This document shows positions 1-9,500 of a stretch of 19,030 nucleotides of DNA, in pieces (the stretch's first letter is position 1; each line of letters opens with the position of its first letter). The DNA is from JAFDVL01 sp043736395 (GTDB lineage: Bacteria > Acidobacteriota > Blastocatellia > RBC074): the NCBI GenBank assembly GCA_043736395.1, contig JAYTCQ010000197.1, forward strand, positions 1 through 19,030. Direction: 5' to 3'. The notes below the pieces were generated by a model. The model did no database searches and had not been told where the DNA came from. It saw only the letters and a list, made by a program, of their open reading frames with translations. Both the position numbers and the translations under genes were made by a program.

Positions 1-1223
1 AAATCCGTGGCGAAGGCGTATATATATGCCTGCTCGTTGACGTTCAAATGAAAACGAAATTTCGTGCCTGATTCATACGATTTATCCATGCGGTAGGCGA
101 CCATGTCTTCGCCTGCGCTTTTTTTATCTTTCTTGATGTATTCGTCCTCAACGATCAGATTGCGAGTAGAAACGCGGCTGGCTGGCATGGCGGCTCCGGT
201 ATTCACTTTGAAATCAACACTGCCTTTTAAATTGTAAGCCAGTACTGGCGCAGGAGTCGGAGCTGGTGTGGGCTTAGGTTGAGGAGCCGGAACAGGCTTT
301 GGAGTGGGAGCCGGAGTTGGTGGCGCATCCTTGATAAATTCAGGCACGGGAGAACTCGGATTCCCAAACAACTGAATGCCCAGCATGCAAAAATAATTGT
401 AGTCCTTGTATCGCACCCAAACTAAACCATTACTGCCCCACGCTCTGCCCCACGAATTCATGAGCAAAAACGAACCGCCTTCCTTGCGATCATCGTACGC
501 AATCACCGTCATCGCGTGCTTCCCGTGTTGCCATCCTCCGGTTGATTCAGATGGATCAGGATTCCAAACATCTCCTGTAATACGATGAAAACTTTTCGGC
601 AGATCGAAGCCGACAATCACTGGCGTGTTTTCCAGCAACGCTTTTTTTGTCGAATCAATTTTGTAGCTCTCATCTTTGGGGTCTTTATCTGAACCAAAAA
701 CTAAATGCCAGTCCAAAGCTTTATACTGTTGCGCTTCAAGTTCGGCGTCATTCGTCCAGCTTTTGCTACAGGTGTAAGGCACTGTCCGCATAAACGGAAC
801 GCCGAGTTGCAACATGCCAACAATTGCTTTGCCTGGAGGCGCGCCAGTCTGGCAATTGTCGTTTTTATCAATGATTTTTTGAAAGAGATAGGTTGGCGAA
901 AAAGCTGCTTTCGTAATCTTCTCACGATCCGTAATACCGTGCGTTTGGGCAAAAATAATGCTCGCGGCAGAATACGCGGTAGCCCACGCCATACAAGTTC
1001 CGTACTGTCCCTGATCTCCGGCATACGGTGCGTATTTTTCTAACGAATGTGCTGGTGCCATCCCGCGATAACTCGTAAAGGAAAGCTCCATTTTACGAGG
1101 CATACGCTCAATTTCTTCTTTATCAATTATCAGCCCGGTTCCCTTTTCTCCAGAGACAGGCTGACCCATTACGACAACCGCCTGCAAACAAGCAAGCAAC
1201 ACAAACAGAAGTATTTTTTTCAT
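1..1223 (-). CDS. Secreted papain-like cysteine protease (C1A) with Pro-rich linker and DUF4384-like domain, 3' end cut by window edge
   Basis: The minus-strand frame from ATG 1223-1221 stays open to base 1, giving 407 residues with no stop. Residues 1-20 form a signal peptide (MKKILLFVLLACLQAVVVMG). The papain catalytic set is present with correct spacing: Q71 six residues before C77 (DQGQYGTCMAW), H236 in GKHAMTVIAYDD and N256 in LLMNSWG. Papain's cysteine three residues before the nucleophile is Tyr74 here, so that disulfide is absent. Residues about 301-327 are a Pro/Ala/Lys/Thr linker. From about 328 the sequence resembles DUF4384 (FRFHLNVNEQAYIYAF), a beta-domain often attached to secreted proteases and kinases in acidobacteria and proteobacteria. 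It probably cleaves peptides outside the cytoplasm; its substrate is unknown. No clear Shine-Dalgarno precedes the ATG. The C1 assignment is firm, the DUF4384 call less so because the domain is incomplete. Confidence 0.9.
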   Translation of the reverse strand, partial: MKKILLFVLLACLQAVVVMGQPVSGEKGTGLIIDKEEIERMPRKMELSFTSYRGMAPAHSLEKYAPYAGDQGQYGTCMAWATAYSAASIIFAQTHGITDREKITKAAFSPTYLFQKIIDKNDNCQTGAPPGKAIVGMLQLGVPFMRTVPYTCSKSWTNDAELEAQQYKALDWHLVFGSDKDPKDESYKIDSTKKALLENTPVIVGFDLPKSFHRITGDVWNPDPSESTGGWQHGKHAMTVIAYDDRKEGGSFLLMNSWGRAWGSNGLVWVRYKDYNYFCMLGIQLFGNPSSPVPEFIKDAPPTPAPTPKPVPAPQPKPTPAPTPAPVLAYNLKGSVDFKVNTGAAMPASRVSTRNLIVEDEYIKKDKKSAGEDMVAYRMDKSYESGTKFRFHLNVNEQAYIYAFATD

Positions 1224-1424
1224 ATTACAAGTTCAATCAAAAACGGGGTTGTACAAAACCTATCAGGGCTTCTTGGAAGGGGGGGATTGTGAGTGAATAG
1301 AAGTTCTCTACTCTATTGCCCATTCTCTCATTACTGAGAAAATATCCAAAGCATTTTTTTAATGGTACGGAGCAGGAAATTGTGGAATAGCAATTTCGCG
1401 TGAGGAATCAGCTGGCAGTAAAGC

Positions 1425-1883
1425 CTATTGCATTCGAGGCATTATTTTCTGCATACACAGGCTATTTTCAACGCCTAGATATTGACCGTAATTCGGAATT
1501 TTTTGGTAGCCACTTTTTGAATAAAGCTGAATCGCTTCGGGTTGTTTATAACCTGTTTCTAAAATGAAATTTGTAAACTTCAACTCGGTCGCCCAAATTT
1601 CTAATTCATACAAAATCTTTTGCGCAATTCCTTGTCCACGAAACTCAGACTTCACGAACATTCGTTTAATTTCTGCGGTGTGTCCCTCAAAACGTTTGAA
1701 AGCTCCACACCCAACTGCTTTGTTTTCCATGTACGCGACGACGACGTTTTTAATGCTATCGGTTTTATTGAACTGCGCATAAAATTCATGCTCATCTCCA
1801 TCACGAATTTTCAGATCGCGATCTAGCAAAACCACGAGCGATTGAAAATCCTCGTTGTTTGAATTCGTTCGGAAAAGATTCAT
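1425..1883 (-). CDS. GNAT family N-acetyltransferase
   Basis: This is a 152-residue single-domain GNAT protein. It should transfer an acetyl group from acetyl-CoA to an amine; the substrate cannot be predicted. The acetyl-CoA-binding motif A is RMFVKSEFRGQGIAQKIL (R82-G-Q-G-I-A87). The later strand-helix elements FILETGYKQPEAIQLYSKSGY are typical of the GNAT group annotated as small-molecule acetyltransferases. I chose ATG 1883-1881 over an upstream start at 1940. Relatives begin with the M-x-x-x-RTNS pattern seen here, and the longer form would add 19 residues out of a frame that codes for the DUF1553 protein. The start overlaps the stop of that gene by one base (TAATG), so translation is probably coupled. 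It is the last gene of the minus-strand block. Confidence 0.88.
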   Translation of the reverse strand: MNLFRTNSNNEDFQSLVVLLDRDLKIRDGDEHEFYAQFNKTDSIKNVVVAYMENKAVGCGAFKRFEGHTAEIKRMFVKSEFRGQGIAQKILYELEIWATELKFTNFILETGYKQPEAIQLYSKSGYQKIPNYGQYLGVENSLCMQKIMPRMQ

Positions 1884-4800
1884 TATTCCTTCGTAATCGT
1901 CTCGTCCATATTCAACAAAACCCGCGATACGATTGTCCATGGCGCGAGTTCGTGTAAATCAATTCCTTCGGGAATGTTGCTAACATCCATCGAAGTCACG
2001 TAGACCGCCGCAGCCGTTTTGCCTTTGAATTCTGCGCGTTGAGAATTGAGTAATTTTAGAAACTCACCTTCTTCAAATGCGTCAGGTTTGCGTCCAGTGC
2101 AAAGCCGAAATGCGTACGCTAATTTGTCCCGGTCTGTCGCGCCGCCTTCCTTCCATAAACGCAAAGCCAGTCCTTGCGCGGCTTCCATAAACATCACGTC
2201 GTTTAATGTTGTCAGAGCCTGTAATGGCGTATTCGATTTCACGCGCCGCGTGCAGGAAAAATCTCCGTTCGGCGAATCGAAAACTGACAAGCTGGGATAC
2301 GGCACATTGCGCTTCCAAAACGTGTACATCCCGCGCCGATAACGATCCTCCGCTTTATCCGTCGGCCACGGTAATTGCGCACCGTAACCCAAACTTAAAA
2401 CGCCATCAGGAATCGGCGGATAGACCGAAGGCCCACCGATTTTTTTGCTGAGCAATCCGCCAGCGGAAAGAGCTACATCACGAACAATTTCGGATTCAAC
2501 TCGCATTCGTGGCGCGTGCGCAAGCCATTTGTTGTACGCGTCTTTTTCCTGTAACTCCGGAGTAATTTTTGAAGATTGACGATAGGTTGCGGAGGTAACG
2601 ATGAGTTTGTGAATTGATTTCATGTCCCATTGCGGATTGCGGATTTTAGATTGCGGTTCGGTTCTCACAGCCGCATTCCGCACTCCCAAATCCGAAATTC
2701 CATCGCGCAGCGCAATGGCGAGCCAATCAAGCAATTCTGGATGCGAAGGTTTCTCGCATCTGTTTCCAAAATCCTCCGGCGTCAGCACCAAGCCTTGCCC
2801 AAAATATTGCTGCCACATTCGATTCACAATCACACGCGAAGTCAACGGATTATTTTTGTCTACGATCCACTGCGCTAAACCTAAGCGATTGCGCGGTGCA
2901 TCCTTCGGGAATGGATGCAAAAATGATGGAGTATTCGGCGTCACTGCTTCGCCGTTATTTTTATAATCTCCGCGTTTGAAAATATGCGTCGAACGCGATT
3001 GTGGACGCTTCGCCAATGCCAACGTGATCGGCCCATACGGCCATTCTTTCATCAGGTCATCAATTTTTTTATTGTCTTCTGCCCATTCCGAAACCGTCGT
3101 TCGGTAGTAGCTGAACAATTCATTTTTCTGTTCCTGCGAACGTTGCGCCGATGGGATTTCTAAAATTGTTCTGACGTGCGCGGGAACAACATCCGCTGTC
3201 GGATTTGGATCCGTCGTCACGGAAATTTTAAATCTTCCAATGTTCGGCTTGCCCCACGAAATTGATTCGTCGAACTTTTCAGCTAGCTGAAAAACGAACG
3301 CTGTCCCTTCGTCAAAGCCCACAGGATTTTTTGTCGTAATGACAATGTTACGGGATTGATTGCGCTTGATCGGCCCGAAATCATTGCTCCAATGCGTTTT
3401 CATGTTGCCGTCAATAATATTGCTGACAGGAAATTCCAACCGCGACATATCAGCCGAAGCAGTTGCCAAGCCAATTTTTTCCAGTGCATCCGGCTTGCTC
3501 ACCGGAGCAGCTTCGGCTATGAATTCTGAAAAATATAAACTCCCATCATTCGCTCGCCCCGGCCCGCCTCGCGGCAAATTTTTATCCGCGATCAAATCAA
3601 TCCGAAATCCTGTGATTCCTTTAACGTTTGATTTTGCTTTGACGATGTAATTATTCGCCGTAGCGTTATCGCCTTTCGCAATAAACGAACCGTCTTCCAT
3701 CTTGTCGAATTTCACACCGAACGCCGCGAAAATATTGGCGTCCTCAATCAGCGTCCATTTGATTTGATTCTGTTTCGCTTTCGCTTCCCAAGCCGCGACT
3801 AAATCTTCCGGAGTCCTTCCGGTACGCGTCCGCAACGACATTTCTACGTCGTGAATTTTGCCTAAAATCTCCACACGTTTTTTATTCACCTTGTCGTCAG
3901 GAACTTCGAGATCAGGTTCGTCGTCGCTGTTGAGAAACGCAAAAAATTGGTAATACTCACGGTGCGGAATCGGATCGAATTTATGCGTATGACATTGCGC
4001 ACACGCCACAGTCAAACCAAGAAAAGCCTTGCCAGTAGCGTCTACGCGATCAATCAATCCCTCGGTTCTGAATTGCTCAGGGTCTACGCCGCCTTCTTCA
4101 TTTTGCATCGAATTGCGCAAAAATCCGGTCGCTACTTTTTGATCCAAAGTTGGATTCGGCAGCAAATCTCCGGCGAGCTGTTCAATTGTAAATTGATCGA
4201 ACGGAATATTTTGATTGAAGGCTTTGATGACGTAATCGCGGTACGGCCAGATCGAACGCGCCCGATCTTTTTCATAGCCGTTCGTGTCCGCATACCGTGC
4301 CACATCCAACCACCAGCGTCCCCAGCGTTCGCCGTAATGTTCAGACGCGAGCAAACGATCTACCGCTTTTTCATACGCGTTCGGAGAGTTGTCAGCGAGA
4401 AAAGCGTCCAGTTCTTTTGGTGAGGGCGGCAAGCCAATCAAATCCAAACTGAGGCGGCGCAACAAAGTTGCTTTGTCAGCTTCCGGTGAAGGCGCAAGCC
4501 CTTTCTGTTCGAGCATCGAAAACACAAAATTATCAATTGGGTTTCTAGTTTTAAATTTCGTCGTTGGGATGCCCGAACGTTCGGGTTTAATGAATGCCCA
4601 GTGCTGATCAACCTTCACCGAAGCCGAATCGGGCCACACCGCTCCTTCATCAATCCATCGCTTAATCAAAGCAATTTGTTCAGGCTTGAGCGCTTCACCA
4701 CCCATCGGCATTCTGGCTTCACCGCCTTCGCCGAGGATGCGATGCAGCAGGCGCGAATCTTTGCTGTTGCCAGGCGTGATAACTTTCATCGCGACTTGTT

Positions 4801-4984
4801 TTGTGTCGAGTCGCAAGTAGCTCGAAGCTTTTGCCGCGCCATGACATTTGTCGCAGTTCGCTTTGAAGATCGGTTGAATGTCGCGTACGAAATCTACTGA
4901 CTGCACAGCATCTGTTTTGGCCTGCCAGAAGATCGTGAAAGTTCCGATGAAAATTATTGCAAGTGCTAAGATTCGCTTTTTCAT
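1883..4984 (-). CDS. PSCyt1/DUF1549/DUF1553 secreted cytochrome-type protein, copy B
   Basis: 1033 residues with an N-terminal signal or anchor helix (about 1-26). Domains in order: planctomycete-type cytochrome c, PSCyt1 (PF07635), about 33-115 with CDKCH at 44-48; DUF1549/PSCyt2 (PF07583) about 148-352 with a second haem-type motif CAQCH at 328-332; a middle beta-rich region about 410-600 that looks like a carbohydrate-binding or discoidin-type module (IIDGNMKTHWSND); and DUF1553/PSD1 (PF07587) about 696-1010. Family function is not established; the proteins are exported and usually encoded next to a DUF1501 gene, as here. It is a full-length paralogue of the gene at 6539-9607. Residues about 762-785 come from a heptamer repeat block (bases 2629-2698), of which 15 residues are missing in the paralogue. 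ATG 4984 is preceded by a weak GAGA. Confidence 0.92.
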   Translation of the reverse strand: MKKRILALAIIFIGTFTIFWQAKTDAVQSVDFVRDIQPIFKANCDKCHGAAKASSYLRLDTKQVAMKVITPGNSKDSRLLHRILGEGGEARMPMGGEALKPEQIALIKRWIDEGAVWPDSASVKVDQHWAFIKPERSGIPTTKFKTRNPIDNFVFSMLEQKGLAPSPEADKATLLRRLSLDLIGLPPSPKELDAFLADNSPNAYEKAVDRLLASEHYGERWGRWWLDVARYADTNGYEKDRARSIWPYRDYVIKAFNQNIPFDQFTIEQLAGDLLPNPTLDQKVATGFLRNSMQNEEGGVDPEQFRTEGLIDRVDATGKAFLGLTVACAQCHTHKFDPIPHREYYQFFAFLNSDDEPDLEVPDDKVNKKRVEILGKIHDVEMSLRTRTGRTPEDLVAAWEAKAKQNQIKWTLIEDANIFAAFGVKFDKMEDGSFIAKGDNATANNYIVKAKSNVKGITGFRIDLIADKNLPRGGPGRANDGSLYFSEFIAEAAPVSKPDALEKIGLATASADMSRLEFPVSNIIDGNMKTHWSNDFGPIKRNQSRNIVITTKNPVGFDEGTAFVFQLAEKFDESISWGKPNIGRFKISVTTDPNPTADVVPAHVRTILEIPSAQRSQEQKNELFSYYRTTVSEWAEDNKKIDDLMKEWPYGPITLALAKRPQSRSTHIFKRGDYKNNGEAVTPNTPSFLHPFPKDAPRNRLGLAQWIVDKNNPLTSRVIVNRMWQQYFGQGLVLTPEDFGNRCEKPSHPELLDWLAIALRDGISDLGVRNAAVRTEPQSKIRNPQWDMKSIHKLIVTSATYRQSSKITPELQEKDAYNKWLAHAPRMRVESEIVRDVALSAGGLLSKKIGGPSVYPPIPDGVLSLGYGAQLPWPTDKAEDRYRRGMYTFWKRNVPYPSLSVFDSPNGDFSCTRRVKSNTPLQALTTLNDVMFMEAAQGLALRLWKEGGATDRDKLAYAFRLCTGRKPDAFEEGEFLKLLNSQRAEFKGKTAAAVYVTSMDVSNIPEGIDLHELAPWTIVSRVLLNMDETITKE
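2629..2698. repeat. Inverted pair of 4x7-base repeat blocks inside DUF1553 copy B
   Basis: On the plus strand 2629-2656 is four 7-base units (ATTGCGG, ATTGCGG, ATTTTAG, ATTGCGG). After a 14-base spacer (2657-2670), 2671-2698 is four units in the opposite sense (CCGCATT, CCGCACT, CCCAAAT, CCGAAAT). The two arms can pair imperfectly to form a long hairpin. The whole 70 bases are translated in frame on the minus strand as an insertion just before the conserved W-D-M-K-x-I-H-K-L-I segment of DUF1553. Confidence 0.85.
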
Positions 4985-5046
4985 ATCATTCTCAAAACGC
5001 TATCAGAGTTATGTGGTTGAAGATATTTACCTATACGAGATTGAGT

Positions 5047-5055
5047 ATTATAGCA
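5047..5055 (-). promoter_or_regulatory. Candidate extended -10 promoter for DUF1553 copy B and GNAT
   Basis: In the 107-base gap between the DUF1501 gene and DUF1553 copy B, the minus strand reads TGC followed by TATAAT (5055-5047). This is an extended -10 with a perfect hexamer, about 60 bases upstream of ATG 4984. No good -35 hexamer is seen, as expected for the extended type. It suggests copy B and the GNAT gene can be transcribed separately from the upstream genes. Promoter consensus in this phylum is poorly known, so this is tentative. Confidence 0.35.
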
Positions 5056-5091
5056 AGTATTACGCCTTGAGAGAATCACAGGCACGTATTC

Positions 5092-6534
5092 TCAGGCCAG
5101 CATTTTCTTCATCACTACGCCGGAGACATCCGTCAGTCGAAAATCCCGCCCCTGAAAACGGTAGGTCAATTTTTCGTGATCGAATCCAAGCTGATGCAAC
5201 AAAGTCGCGTGCATGTCATGCACGTGAACGCGATCCTCAACAGCATCAAATCCTAATTCATCAGTTTTTCCAATCGTCACGCCGGGCTTAATGCCGCCGC
5301 CAGCAAACCACATTGAATAGGCCTTGTTGTGATGGTCGCGGCCTTTGTAAGCATTATTTTCCGGCTCGTCCTGCACCATCGGAGTCCGCCCGAATTCTCC
5401 GCCCCAAATCACCAATGTATCCTCAAGCAAGCCGCGTTGCTTGAGGTCTTGAATCAACGCCGCCGAAGCCTGATCTGTCGCCTTCGCCTGCGTCTTTACG
5501 CCTTTGACGACGTCGCTATGATGATCCCAGGCTTCGTGATAAAGCTGCACAAAGCGTACGCCGCGCTCAACCAGGCGTCGCGCTAAAAGACAATTATTGG
5601 CGAATGAATTTTTGCCTGGGGTCGCGCCGTATAAATCCAGGGTCTCTTTTGATTCTTTGCTCAAATCCATCAGCTCAGGGCCGCTTTCCTGCATTCGATA
5701 CGCCATCTCAAACGAATTGATGCGCGTCGCGATTTCAGGGTCGCCGTCAATTTCCAGTTCGTGTTCATTGAGCTTTTTCAGCACATCCAGGGTTCGCCGT
5801 TGCATCTCACGATTGATGCCGCGTGGATTGGAAAGCGACAAAATCGGATCGCCGGATTTTCGAAACGCAACGCCCTGATAAAATGTTGGCAGGAATCCGC
5901 TGCCCCAATTTGACGAGCCTCCGCTGGTTCCATTAGCAGATGTCAGCACCACAAAAGCCGGAAGGTTTTGCGATTCGCTGCCCAAGCCATACGTCACCCA
6001 CGAACCAAAGCTGGGGCGTCCGAATTGCACTGAACCTGTGTTCATGAAAATTTGCGCCGGAGCGTGATTGATCGCGTCGGTCGCAATCGTTTTCACGATG
6101 CAAATGTCGTCTACGACTTTGGCGAGGTAGGGCAATGCTTCAGAAATTTCCGCACCGGAATTTCCATGTTTCGCAAACTTGAATTCCGAAGCGTAGAGTG
6201 CCGCGTCTCTGTTGATAAAGACATTTTGAATGCCTTTGAGCATCTCTTCCGGCGGCTTCTGACCGTTATATTTTACGAGCGCAGGCTTGTAATCAAACAG
6301 ATCAAGATGCGACGGCCCGCCCGCCTGAAACACATAAATCACACGCTTGGCTTTGCCGGGAAAATGCGGCCGTTTAGGAGCCAAGGGATTAGTTGATTGC
6401 TGGGCGGCAAAGAGGTTTTCGTTCAGCAGCGAAGTCAGCGCGACAGAGCCAAGACCTACGCCACAGTTTTTGAAAAAGTGACGACGGGTGATGAGCTTCT
6501 TGCCTTCAATCAGAATTTCGTCTTGAAAGTTCAT
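5092..6534 (-). CDS. Tat-exported DUF1501 family protein (sandwiched between two DUF1553 genes)
   Basis: 480 residues. A twin-arginine signal (TRRHFFKNCGVGLGSVAL, R17-R18) is followed by an alanine-containing cleavage region near residue 44. DUF1501 (PF07394) covers the rest and is placed in the alkaline phosphatase/sulfatase-like superfamily. Conserved metal-site-like motifs are visible: AGGPSHLDLFDYKP (71-84), HEAWDHH (333-339), GEFGRTP (379-385) and GRDHHNKAYSMWFAGGG (398-414). Family members are exported proteins of unknown activity, and a hydrolase of esters or sulfates is only an inference from fold. It starts four bases after the stop of DUF1553 copy A (TAA CCCT ATG), with GGAAG serving as ribosome binding site, so the two are almost certainly co-translated. 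The pairing with DUF1553 is the usual one in Planctomycetota and Acidobacteriota. Confidence 0.93.
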   Translation of the reverse strand: MNFQDEILIEGKKLITRRHFFKNCGVGLGSVALTSLLNENLFAAQQSTNPLAPKRPHFPGKAKRVIYVFQAGGPSHLDLFDYKPALVKYNGQKPPEEMLKGIQNVFINRDAALYASEFKFAKHGNSGAEISEALPYLAKVVDDICIVKTIATDAINHAPAQIFMNTGSVQFGRPSFGSWVTYGLGSESQNLPAFVVLTSANGTSGGSSNWGSGFLPTFYQGVAFRKSGDPILSLSNPRGINREMQRRTLDVLKKLNEHELEIDGDPEIATRINSFEMAYRMQESGPELMDLSKESKETLDLYGATPGKNSFANNCLLARRLVERGVRFVQLYHEAWDHHSDVVKGVKTQAKATDQASAALIQDLKQRGLLEDTLVIWGGEFGRTPMVQDEPENNAYKGRDHHNKAYSMWFAGGGIKPGVTIGKTDELGFDAVEDRVHVHDMHATLLHQLGFDHEKLTYRFQGRDFRLTDVSGVVMKKMLA

Positions 6535-6538
6535 AGGG

Positions 6539-9500
6539 TTACTTCCGTGTGATCGTCTCGTCCAAATTCAATAAAACCCGCGCCACCATTGTCCATGCTG
6601 CCACTTTGTGCAGGTCTACATCAGGTGGAATGTTGTCTAAATCCGCGGCTGAAACATACACCGCCATCGCGGTTTTGCCTTGAAAGTTTTCGTATTCTTT
6701 TTGCAGCATCGCCAGCAATTCCTGCTCTTCTAACTGATCCGGTTGGCGCGCCGTGCAAAGCTGAAAGGCGAAGCGCAGTTTCGACCGATCATCGCTGCCA
6801 CCTTCCTTCCAGACACGCAACGCCAAGCCTTGCGCGGCTTCCATAAACAATTTGTCATTCAGCGTCGTCAGCGCTTGCAACGGCGTATTCGAACGAATGC
6901 GGCGCGGGCAGGATAGATCGGCATTCGGCGCATCGAACGTTGAGAGGCTCGGATACGGCACAGAGCGTTTCCAGAAGGTATACATCGCCCGGCGATAACG
7001 GTCTTCGCCTTTGCTGGTTTCCCATTTCATCGCGCCGCCAAATCCCAAGTCGAGCACTCCGTCAGGAATCGGAGGGAAGACCGGCGGGCCACCGATTTTA
7101 TTGCTCAGCAAGCCGCTGGCAGCCAGCGACAAATCGCGAATCGTTTCGGCTTCGACGCGCAAGCGGGGCGCCCGCGTCAACAATTTATTGTAAGGGTCTT
7201 TTTCTAAAAGCTGCGGCGTGACTTTGGAAGATTGGCGATAGGTCGCGGACGTCACGATGAGTTTATGAATCGCCTTCATATCCCAATTCCGCAAGCCCAA
7301 ATCCGCATTCCCATCACGCAGCGTGACCGCCAGCCAATCCAACAATTCAGGGTGCGATGGCGTTTCACATCTGGTTCCAAAATCTTCAGGCGATGCTACA
7401 AATCCGTTGCCAAAATATTGTTGCCAGATGCGGTTGACGATGACGCGTGCAGTCAGCGGATTCTCTTTAGAAATCACCCATTGCGCTAAACCCAAACGGT
7501 TGCGCGGCGCATCTTTCGGAAAAGGATTTAAGAACGAAGGCGTGTCAGGCGTGACCGTCTCACCCTTATTTTTCCAATCGCCGCGCTTAAAGATTTTCGT
7601 TTCGCGAGGCATTGAGCGATCTGCCAAAATCAAGGTAGTCGTGCTGTCAGGATAATCTTTCAGGACTTCATCAATCGCCATTTTCGCGTCGGCACTTTTC
7701 TCATCAATCGAAATAAAGTAACCCAAAATTTCGCGTTGCTGTTCCTTCGTACGCTGAGTAACAGGGATTGAAATCACGTTTCTCACCTTTGATGGCAATG
7801 GATCAAACGGCGGTGTTTCAGCCGTAGTCGCTGACAATCTAAATCTTCCGGTAATCTGTACGTTGCCCTGATTATGCGCCATCGTGAAGGTCAAATTCGT
7901 CCCGCCATCAAAGCCTACGGGCGTTTTTGCAGTGAATACAATTTTGCGATTTTGATTGCGTTTGACTGGCCCGGCATCGCTATTCCATCCGGTTTTCTGG
8001 TCTCCATCCAAGGCATTTTTTATCGGAGAATCAGGACGCTCGAAATCTGCCTGCGCCTGACTGAAAATTATTTTTTCTGATTTATCGCCATTGCTGGCCT
8101 CTACCGCGAATTCAGATAACGAAAGAGTTCCATCAGCCGAAACGCCCGGCCCGTTGCGGCGCAAGGTGGGATCAGTCAAAAGCTCCAACCGAAAGCCCGT
8201 GATATTTTTCAGGTCAGTTTTGGCTTTGACCGCAAACGAAGCATCACCGTAGCGATACGATTCGACGCGCACCGAACCATCATCGCAATACTCTTCGATC
8301 TTTGCGCGCGAAGAATAAAAGCTGTCAATTTTTAAGACTTCCCATTTATCTTCGTATTTGCGCGCCTGCGCTTCCCAGGCCTGCAAACGTTGATTCAAAT
8401 CTACATCCTTCGCCAACAAATTATCTTGAATCTTTTCGATTTTTTCTTTGATCGCAGCACGTTTGGCAAAAACTTCCTGGCTCGGAACTTCTAAATACGG
8501 CTCTTCATCTGAATTAAAAAATGCGTAGAATTTATAATATTCATCGTGCTTGATCGGATCGAATTTGTGCGTATGGCACTGCGCGCAATTCACTGTCAAA
8601 CCTAGAAACGCCTTGCCCATCGTGTCTACACGATCAACCAATCCCTCGACGCGAAATTGTTCAGGGTATACGGAACCTTCTTCGTTACGCATTGAATTGC
8701 GTAAAAATCCTGTCGCGATTTTTTGATCAAGTGTTGGATTCGGCAACAAATCTCCGGCGAGCTGTTCAGTCGTAAATTGATCAAACGGCATGTCCTGATT
8801 GAAGGCTTTGATGACCCAATCACGGTACGGCCAAATCGTACGCGCCTGATCTTTTTCAAATCCATTGGTGTCAGCATAACGCGCTACATCCAGCCAATGC
8901 CGCCCCCACAGTTCACCGTAATGCGGCGAAGCCAACAGGCGATCCACTAATTTTTCATACGCGTCAGGTGAAGCATCTGCAACAAATTTTTCAACTTCTT
9001 CGATCGTCGGCGGCAAGCCCGTCAAATCAAGGCTCAGGCGACGGATCAACTGTGTTTTTGAAGCTTCTGGTGAAGGCACAAGCCCGATCTGTTCGAGCTT
9101 CACCAGCACGAAATTATCAATCGGATTTCGGACCCAGGCTTTGTTTTTGACAGCGGGAATCGACGGGCTAACAGGTGGCACAAAAGCCCAGTGAGGACGG
9201 GTGTCAGGTGTCAGGTTTCGGGTGGCAGGAAGTTCAGGCTTCATCCCTATGCCCTCATCCCTTGCCCCTGCATCTATCCACTTTCGAATTAATTCAATCT
9301 GTTCAGGCTTTAACGGCTCACCGCCCATCGGCATTCTGGCTTCGCCGCCTTCGCCTAAAATTCGTTGCATTAAGCGGGAAGCTTTGCTGTTGCCTGGAGT
9401 GATCACTTTTAGGGCTAAGTTTTTTTCATCGAGACGCAAATCGGCTTGGGATATTTTTGCGCCGTGACAGCGTTCGCAATTGGCTTTGAAGATTGGTTGA

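Noticed and set aside
406..1292. Several plus-strand open frames (406-588, 705-1043, 1047-1292)
   Set aside because: They lie mostly antisense to the protease gene, whose catalytic motifs and signal peptide are clear, and have low-complexity products without domains.
1311..1360. Terminator for the GNAT gene at the TCTCA/TGAGA hairpin near 1325-1340
   Set aside because: The stem is only five base pairs and no T-run follows on the minus strand.
1361..1424. In-frame extension after the GNAT stop reading about ALLPADSSREIAIPQF on the minus strand
   Set aside because: It looks protein-like but is only 21 codons with no start or homologous context, and GNAT relatives end near the present stop. 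Readthrough or a gene remnant cannot be supported.
2629..2698. CRISPR-like repeat array
   Set aside because: Units are 7 bases, contiguous, without spacers, and translated; there are no cas genes in the window.
8626..8877. Minus-strand open frame of 83 residues within DUF1553 copy A
   Set aside because: It is out of frame with a strongly conserved DUF1549 region and has no ribosome binding site or domain.
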